Source: DASVCS01 sp036381495
GTDB lineage: Bacteria > Gemmatimonadota > Gemmatimonadetes > Longimicrobiales > RSA9
Reading direction: 5' to 3'
DNA: 64,000 bases
Assembly (NCBI GenBank): GCA_036381495.1
Contig: DASVCS010000105.1
Location: 8,762-72,761 of the forward strand
The notes beneath the pieces were generated by a model. The model did no database searches and was not told the origin of the DNA. It was given only the letters and a program-made list of their open reading frames with translations. Shown here piece by piece: positions 58,878-64,000 of the stretch (position 1 is the first letter of the stretch; the number at the start of each line of letters is the position of its first letter). Both the position numbers and the translations under genes were made by a program.

Positions 58878-61000
58878 GGCGAGCGCGGCCCGCCCGGCCG
58901 GTCCGACGCCGGGATCGCCAGACTGTCCGGACGCACACCGCCGCTGTCGGCCAGCGCCGGCGGCGGGATCGGCGCGCCGCACGGCCCGCGCGGCGCCGTC
59001 GTCGCCAGGAAGTACTCCGTCCGGATCGAGTCCTCCGCCAACCCGTCCAGCGTGCAATCCGGACCGTAGACCCCACCCGCACCGTCGACACGGCGCATCT
59101 CGACCATCGACGGCGGCTGCCACTCCGGCTCGCCCACCGGCACGGTCCGCCGCATGATCCGCCCCCAGAGACCCGGCGCAACCGCGTCCGCCGCTATGCC
59201 CGGCAGGATCGGACGCGGCAGGTCGTACCCGATCCAGATCCCGGCGACGCGGCTCGGCGTGAATCCGATGAACCAGTAATCCGTCGCATCGTTCGATGTC
59301 CCCGTCTTCCCCGCCGCCGGCCCACGAAACCCCGCATCCCGCACCGCCGTCGCCGTCCCGCGCTCGACCACGTCCCGCATGATGTCCGTCATCAGGAACG
59401 CGATCCCCGGATCGAGCACCTCCGTCACCCGCGGCTCCCGCCGCCAGACGACCCGGCCCTCCCCGTTCACGACACGCGTCACGATCCGCGGCTCCGGCCG
59501 CCGGCCCAACGTCGCGAACGCCGCGTACGCCGCCGTCAACTCGATCAGCGTGACATCCACCGTCCCCAGCGCCAGCGCCGGCACCAGCGGAAACGGCCCC
59601 CGCAGCCCCATCCTCCGCGCCACCTCCGCCACCCGGTCCAGCCCCACCGCCTCCGCCAGCCGGATCGTCGCCACGTTGCTCGAGACGACCAGCGCATCCC
59701 GCAGACTGATCGCCTCCGCGTACCGGCCCTCGTAGTTCCGCGGCGCCCACACCCGGCCACCCCCCATCTCCCGCCGGATCGGCGTGTCATCCAGCCGGTG
59801 CGCCGGCGTGTATCCGTTCGCCAACGCCGCCGCATAGACGAACGGCTTGAACGTGCTGGCCGCCTGCCGTCGTGCCCGGAGCGCGCGGTTGAATCGAGAC
59901 TTCGAGAAATCCCGCCCACCCACCATGGCGAGGACGTCGCCCGTCGGCGCATCCATCACGATGACCGCGCCCTGGAGGGGCTCCCGGCCACTCTTCCCGT
60001 CCCCCGCCCCGCCCGGGCGTTCCCCAGCCCCAGCCCGAGCCCCAGCCCTAGCCTCGACCGCCGCGAGCTCCGCGCGCAGCTCCGCCTCCGCCACGCCCTG
60101 CACGCCCGCGTCGAGCGTCGTATGGATCGTGTACCCCTCCGTGTAGATCGCCTCGCCGATCTCGCGCTCCATGAAATGGCGCACCTCTTGGACGAAGTAG
60201 GGTGCGAGGTGGGCGGGCCGGGCGGTGCCTTCGGCGGTGATGAGGGGTGCGTCGGATGCCTCGTTCGCCTCCTGCTCGGTGATCAACCCCTGGCGCCACA
60301 TGACGTGGAGCACGACCCAGCGGCGCTTGTAGGCGAGGTCGGGGTGGGTGCGGGGGTTGAGGCCGTTGGGCGCCGTGACCATCCCGGCGAGGAGCGCGGC
60401 CTCGGCGAGTGTCAGCGAGGACGCCGGCTTGCGGAAGTATTCGTGCGCCGCCGCCGCGATTCCCCAGGCGCCGCTGCCGAAGTAGACGTGGTTCAGGTAC
60501 AATCCGAGGATCTGGTCCTTGGTGTACCGCTCCTCGATCAACGTCGCGACGCGCATCTCGGCGAGCTTGCGCCCGATGGTCCGGTCCGTGTACGGCAGCC
60601 GGTCGGGGAACGCGTTTCGGGCGAGCTGCATGGTGATGGTGCTGAACCCCTGCTCGATGCCGAGCGAGCGCAGGTTCGCCCACGCCGCGCCCAGGGCTCG
60701 CCGCCAGTCGATGCCGTGATGTTGGCGGAAGCGCTGGTCCTCGATGGCGATGAAGGCCTGCGGCACGTACTCGGGGAGCGAATGGAGCGGCACGATCTCG
60801 CGGTGCACGGAATAGAGCCGCGCCAGCTCGACGCCGTTGCGGTCCAGCACCCGGGACGCGTTGTCCGGCACGTAGCGGTCCAGCCGTTCGATCGACGGAC
60901 AGCCCCGCAGCCCGCAGCGCAGCCAGAGCACCCGGCCCACGCCCACCATGAGCAGGAGTGTCAGCACGGCTGCGAGCAGCCAGCGAACGCGTCGTTTCAT
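58874..61000 (-). CDS. Class A penicillin-binding protein (transglycosylase/transpeptidase, PBP1A type)
   Basis: The 708-residue protein has one N-terminal membrane anchor ('WLLAAVLTLLLMVGVGRVLWL'). The GT51 transglycosylase follows with 'EDQRFRQHHGID', 'GFSTITMQLARN' and 'KILGLYLN'-type 'QILGLYLNHVYFG'. The transpeptidase domain has the Ser of 'STFK' (SxxK), 'SSN' (SxN) and 'GKTGTS' (KTG), all intact. A Gly/Ala-rich insert near residue 315 corresponds to the CCCCAGCCCCAGC repeats in the DNA at 60011-60052. It polymerises and cross-links peptidoglycan outside the inner membrane and is translationally coupled to the MurE-like ligase. Confidence 0.95.
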   Translation of the reverse strand: MKRRVRWLLAAVLTLLLMVGVGRVLWLRCGLRGCPSIERLDRYVPDNASRVLDRNGVELARLYSVHREIVPLHSLPEYVPQAFIAIEDQRFRQHHGIDWRRALGAAWANLRSLGIEQGFSTITMQLARNAFPDRLPYTDRTIGRKLAEMRVATLIEERYTKDQILGLYLNHVYFGSGAWGIAAAAHEYFRKPASSLTLAEAALLAGMVTAPNGLNPRTHPDLAYKRRWVVLHVMWRQGLITEQEANEASDAPLITAEGTARPAHLAPYFVQEVRHFMEREIGEAIYTEGYTIHTTLDAGVQGVAEAELRAELAAVEARAGARAGAGERPGGAGDGKSGREPLQGAVIVMDAPTGDVLAMVGGRDFSKSRFNRALRARRQAASTFKPFVYAAALANGYTPAHRLDDTPIRREMGGGRVWAPRNYEGRYAEAISLRDALVVSSNVATIRLAEAVGLDRVAEVARRMGLRGPFPLVPALALGTVDVTLIELTAAYAAFATLGRRPEPRIVTRVVNGEGRVVWRREPRVTEVLDPGIAFLMTDIMRDVVERGTATAVRDAGFRGPAAGKTGTSNDATDYWFIGFTPSRVAGIWIGYDLPRPILPGIAADAVAPGLWGRIMRRTVPVGEPEWQPPSMVEMRRVDGAGGVYGPDCTLDGLAEDSIRTEYFLATTAPRGPCGAPIPPPALADSGGVRPDSLAIPASDRPGGPRSP

Positions 61001-61110
61001 TCGGGCGTCTGTCGGAACGTCTCACGCCGGGACGGGACCCGTGAGGACGGTCCGTGGCCGTTCGAGATCCCCGCGTCCCGGCGCCCGCGCCACCGTTGGT
61101 CCATGAGGCA

Positions 61111-61160
61111 AGGGGGGTACCAGGGGAGGGCTGGGGCTGGGGTAGGGCTGGGGCTGGGGC
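61111..61160 (+). repeat. G-run tract with quadruplex potential
   Basis: The plus strand carries at least seven runs of three or more G within 50 bases, spaced by one to four bases (AGGGCTGGGGCTGGGG type). Such a pattern can fold into G-quadruplexes. It lies upstream of the PBP start, on the strand opposite to its transcript. Confidence 0.5.
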
Positions 61161-61268
61161 GTCACTTCGGAGTGGTTCGCGCTCGCGAACCGAGCGGAGC
61201 GAGCGGCTGCGCGGGTCCGCACCCGGCCCAGCCCCGCGCAGGACGGCAGCCCCGCGCAGGACGGCAGC
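61161..61268. repeat. Dispersed hairpin copy and 18-base tandem repeat
   Basis: Bases 61161-61225 resemble 48978-49042 (same GTCACTTCGGAG start), with GGTTCGCG/CGCGAACC at 61174-61191 as stem. Immediately after it the 18-base unit GCCCCGCGCAGGACGGCA is repeated at 61231 and 61249, with a degenerate third copy. Confidence 0.5.
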
Positions 61269-61350
61269 CCCGCGCTCGTCGCGGCCCGCCCAGGACGGCG
61301 GTGTCGCGCTGGTCGCTGGTCGCGGCTCCCCGGATGAGCGCCCGCGTACC

Positions 61351-61520
61351 GAAAATGCAACAACTTGGGCGCTTGCGGAGCGTTCGTGTCACAAACGCAA
61401 GACATATTCGGGGAAATGCAGCACGCAGTCGCTCTACACCCGCGTCGTGTCGCAATTGCCGGAATATTTGCCGAAAACGCGACACGGACCGGCCTTGGCC
61501 CGCCTGTTTGTTGCATTTTC
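61351..61520. repeat. 170-bp element with 13-bp perfect terminal inverted repeats
   Basis: GAAAATGCAACAA at 61351-61363 is matched by its exact complement at 61508-61520. The interior is clearly less GC-rich than the flanks, with inverted fragments such as GACATATTC/GGAATATTT and GTGTCACAAACGC/GCGACAC. It looks like a small non-coding mobile element or a large structured repeat. No target-site duplication is obvious, and it holds no gene I can support. Confidence 0.65.
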
Positions 61521-61570
61521 CAGCCAGACCGCCGGTCCGCCAGTCCGCCGGTCCGCCGGTCCCGGCGGCT

Positions 61571-62971
61571 TCAGCGCTTCCGCCCTCGGCGCTTCTTGAC
61601 GCGTGCCGGGCGCCGGCCGCCGCGACGTCCGGGTCCGCGGCCCGACCGGGCCTGTTCGGCCAGGGCGGCGATCCATGCGGCCATCTCGTCGTCGACCCTG
61701 AAGCCGAAGTAGCGGCGCTCCTCGCCCTCGGGTGCAAGCAGTTCGGGCGGCGCTTGGCCGGGCTCGACTTCTTCGACCAGGCCGTGTTCTTCGAGCGTCT
61801 GCCGGATGGTCTGGAGCAGCGCCAGCGCTTCGGCCGGCGATGCCGCGGGCGGGACGTCGCGCGGGACGTCTCGGCGGCCGGCGACGGCGCCGATCAGCCC
61901 CTCCATGCGGATCGTCGGTGGCACGCCGCGTCCGCGTTCGAAGGTCTCGGCGTACTGGTGTGCGGCATCGGCGGCCGGGGTCTTGAAGATCAGCATCCCC
62001 GGCGAGCGGAGCCAGCGTCCCTCGCCCAGCGGGATCAGACGTCCGATCGCGACGAACCCGGCCTCGTACCGGGCGTCGGTGTTGTGCTCGTGGACGCGGT
62101 AGCGGCGTCGGTCCAGCGGGCCCTCGAACACGACGTCGTCGCCATCGTGCGACGCGACCGTGAAGACGCCGGCGACCGCGCCGCGCATCGCGCGGGCGAG
62201 CCGCTGCTGGCGCGCCGGCACGAGGTCGAAGAGCGGCCGGTCGCAGAACGCGTGGAGGACCGGCTGGCCGAAACGCAGGGTGTCGTGCTCGGTGAGGCTC
62301 CACTCCCGCTCGCGGACGTTGCGCGTGAACGCCACGGCTTCCCGGTCGCCGAAGCGGAGCGGCGGACTCCAGCGGTCGAAGATCCAGCGGGACGCCCGGC
62401 GCTCGAGTCGGAGCAGGCCATCGGTGAGAGCGAAGGCTTCCAGGCGGTCGAAGAGCCGACCCTGAAGCCAGACCAGCGCGGTCTCCGCCGGCACCGGATG
62501 CCAGGCCATGTGCGACCGACCGTCGCGGCCGGCCGCGAGGACGACGGAAGCGTCGAACGCTTCGAGCCCGACCTCGCGGATCAGCTCCGCGACGTAGGGG
62601 AGCAGCATGTCGCGGATGTCGGGCGCCGACGGCACGGCCTCGTCGTTTCCGGCAAGCGCGATCCGGGCCTCGTCGACCGCGCGCCGGGCGCGCTCGAGCG
62701 CCTCATCATCCGCCGCATCCGCCGCCCCGATCACCCGCCCGGTCAGCCGCCGCGCGAGCGTCCACATCGCTTCGAGCAGCGGTTCCGGCTCCTCGAACAG
62801 ACTCGCCACCAGGTCGACCGGCACGTTCGCGAGTGGGGCAAGCGGCGTGGAAACGTCGAGCTCCGCGTACGCGGCGACGAGCGTTTCGATGGCCGCGGCC
62901 TCCGCATCATCGAGCCGTTGGATCGCGGCGTCGCTCGCGGATTCCGGGCGGTCCGGTTCGGATCTCGACAT
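61571..62971 (-). CDS. Hypothetical protein, 466 residues, unknown function
   Basis: I do not recognise the family. The ATG at 62969-62971 has AGGAG about eight bases upstream. The first 130 residues are helical and acidic. The middle is a mixed domain with conserved-looking tracts ('HMAWHPVPAETALVWLQG', 'HAFCDRPLFDLVPARQQRL', 'YRVHEHNTDARYEAGF'). The last 30 residues are Arg/Gly/Lys-rich ('GRGPGRRGGRRPARVKKR'), which suggests nucleic-acid binding. There is no signal peptide or membrane helix. It stands alone between the repeat-rich spacer and a 450-base spacer. Confidence 0.7.
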   Translation of the reverse strand: MSRSEPDRPESASDAAIQRLDDAEAAAIETLVAAYAELDVSTPLAPLANVPVDLVASLFEEPEPLLEAMWTLARRLTGRVIGAADAADDEALERARRAVDEARIALAGNDEAVPSAPDIRDMLLPYVAELIREVGLEAFDASVVLAAGRDGRSHMAWHPVPAETALVWLQGRLFDRLEAFALTDGLLRLERRASRWIFDRWSPPLRFGDREAVAFTRNVREREWSLTEHDTLRFGQPVLHAFCDRPLFDLVPARQQRLARAMRGAVAGVFTVASHDGDDVVFEGPLDRRRYRVHEHNTDARYEAGFVAIGRLIPLGEGRWLRSPGMLIFKTPAADAAHQYAETFERGRGVPPTIRMEGLIGAVAGRRDVPRDVPPAASPAEALALLQTIRQTLEEHGLVEEVEPGQAPPELLAPEGEERRYFGFRVDDEMAAWIAALAEQARSGRGPGRRGGRRPARVKKRRGRKR

Positions 62972-63421
62972 GGCAGACGCTCCTGCTGCGGGCGCGTGGA
63001 TGCGGCCGGCGCGGCGGCCGGTGGCGGATCCGCGGTGGGGGACCGGCGGGCGCCGCGGGACGGTGAATGAGCGTGTGAAGGTAGTGCGGATGCACACGGC
63101 GGACCAGCGGGTGGGTGCGCGAGCGGCGGCCGGCCCGGCGATGCGGCACGTCCATGGCTGAACCGGCCAAACCCCTGCCCCGACCGCAGCTTGCCTCCAC
63201 CGTCCCGGTCCACTATCGTTCGCCCGGGCCGGACGTGACCGCCGCCGCGGCACGCGGCCCTGATGCGATGGCCGCCGTGCCGCGCAGCCGGCGCCGCCCC
63301 CGCGCGCCACGACGCGCCCCGTCGCCTCACTGTCGGTGGCACCCCTTAGCTTTCCTCGCCACCGTGAACGGTCGCCGCGGCGAGCGACCGGCCGCGCCCC
63401 CGGGACCCGAGCCCACGCGCG
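62972..63421. other. Divergent spacer before the right-edge gene
   Basis: These 450 bases are GC-rich and show no reading frame with coding character. A GCCACCGTGAACGGT stretch and short inverted CGGTCGC/GCGACCG words lie at 63358-63402. Promoters for both flanking genes are expected here, but I cannot point to them. Confidence 0.4.
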
Positions 63422-64000
63422 ATGACGCCGATCTACGTCTGCAAAGCCGCCCGCCGGCCGCGCTACCGGCACGAGAACCTGCACCTGCTCGCCGCCGAGC
63501 GGGGCCGGGTGGTCGAGGCCGCGTACAACCCGATGTGGGTGGCGCCCGAGCTGCTGGAAGACGACGCCGCGATCCCGCGCGGCGCGCCCGTCGTCTTCCT
63601 GTTCACGGACCGCCCGTACACTCGCCTCGTCCCCGTGCGCCAGGGGGAGGTGCTGGACGTCGAGCGCGCCGAGCTGATGCTGCGGCTGCGCGTGCTGCTC
63701 CGCGGCTGGATCGGCGCGCCCGGCGGCGATGTGGCCGCGTTCACCCGCGCCGTGCGCGAGGCGAGCGGCGGCGAGGTGCCGGGCGAGAAGTTCGTGTTCC
63801 GGAAGCGCGACGACGTCGAATTCGAGCGGTTCTTCGACGACCGTGAGGACGAGGGGTGGCGGCGCGCCGTCGACGCCGTGCTCGACATGTCCCGCGCCGC
63901 CGAAGGCGATCCCTACCGCGGCAGCGTCTTCTTCCGCCCGCTCGGCCTGCGCGCCGGCGATGCGCTGCACGCGTCCCGCCGCGTCCCGCTCGAGCCCGGC
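63422..64000 (+). CDS. Unknown cytoplasmic protein, C-terminus beyond the window
   Basis: From the ATG at 63422 the frame stays open for 193 codons to the right edge. The reading is rich in coding-like residues: 'MTPIYVCKAARRPRYRHENLHLL', 'NPMWVAPELLEDDAAIPRGAPVVFLFTDRP', 'FERFFDDREDEGWRRAVDAVLDM'. It has no signal peptide. I do not recognise the family. The late 'SVFFRPLGL' may begin a second domain. Confidence 0.68.
   Translation, partial: MTPIYVCKAARRPRYRHENLHLLAAERGRVVEAAYNPMWVAPELLEDDAAIPRGAPVVFLFTDRPYTRLVPVRQGEVLDVERAELMLRLRVLLRGWIGAPGGDVAAFTRAVREASGGEVPGEKFVFRKRDDVEFERFFDDREDEGWRRAVDAVLDMSRAAEGDPYRGSVFFRPLGLRAGDALHASRRVPLEPG

Overview
The window is very GC-rich (about 70% in most genes) and densely coded. 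Several traits point to Gemmatimonadota, possibly the Longimicrobium side: MacB-like permeases of the ADOP type, Ig-like/PD40 lipoproteins with a Cys-Gly-Gly-Asp-Asp-Asp start, 6-bladed propeller proteins, outer-membrane receptors with carboxypeptidase-regulatory N-termini, and a lasso-type precursor. The phylum is an inference from gene content, not from a marker gene. I found no rRNA, tRNA or CRISPR array.

Left part (1-20.5 kb): the N-terminus of an exported protein with a carboxypeptidase-regulatory-like start runs off the edge. Then comes a sulfate block on the minus strand: SLC13/TrkA-C permease, cysD and fused cysN-cysC. A cell-surface polysaccharide block follows: low-MW tyrosine phosphatase, VanZ-like protein, DUF3473-type polysaccharide deacetylase, FemAB-like protein and DegT-type aminotransferase. 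After it lie a Vgb-like propeller, a CxxCH protein and a CHASE3-type histidine kinase in one tight run, a rhomboid protease, two overlapping WYL regulators and an outer-membrane beta-barrel receptor.

Middle (20.5-31 kb): three tandem paralogous lipoproteins, each made of Ig-like domains plus a PD40 propeller, all on the minus strand. Two of them share a promoter and leader that align without gaps. Upstream sits a two-component pair, a LuxR-type regulator and a propeller-sensor histidine kinase.

Accessory region (30.7-41.5 kb): this is the most dynamic part. It holds two related cassettes. Cassette A has an eroded ADOP permease remnant, an intact ECF sigma factor, a small exported four-Cys peptide, an IS3-type transposase remnant and a lower-GC propeller lipoprotein. 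Cassette B has an intact ADOP permease, a decayed start of the same sigma gene and a second four-Cys peptide. A second ADOP permease and a second propeller protein follow. Repeats, including a 30-bp perfect inverted pair, sit at the 3' ends of both permease genes.

Right part (41.7-64 kb): an S10 carboxypeptidase, a coiled-coil membrane protein coupled to a vWA lipoprotein, a TonB-dependent receptor, and an orphan lasso-peptide-like precursor next to a large beta-helix lipoprotein. Then come a SNF2 helicase/SWIM pair, a divergent MurE-like ligase coupled to a class A penicillin-binding protein, an unknown 466-residue protein, and a protein running off the right edge. The best candidates for something undescribed are the orphan lasso-like precursor (49.1 kb) and the duplicated permease/sigma/Cys-peptide/propeller cassettes (30.7-37.3 kb).
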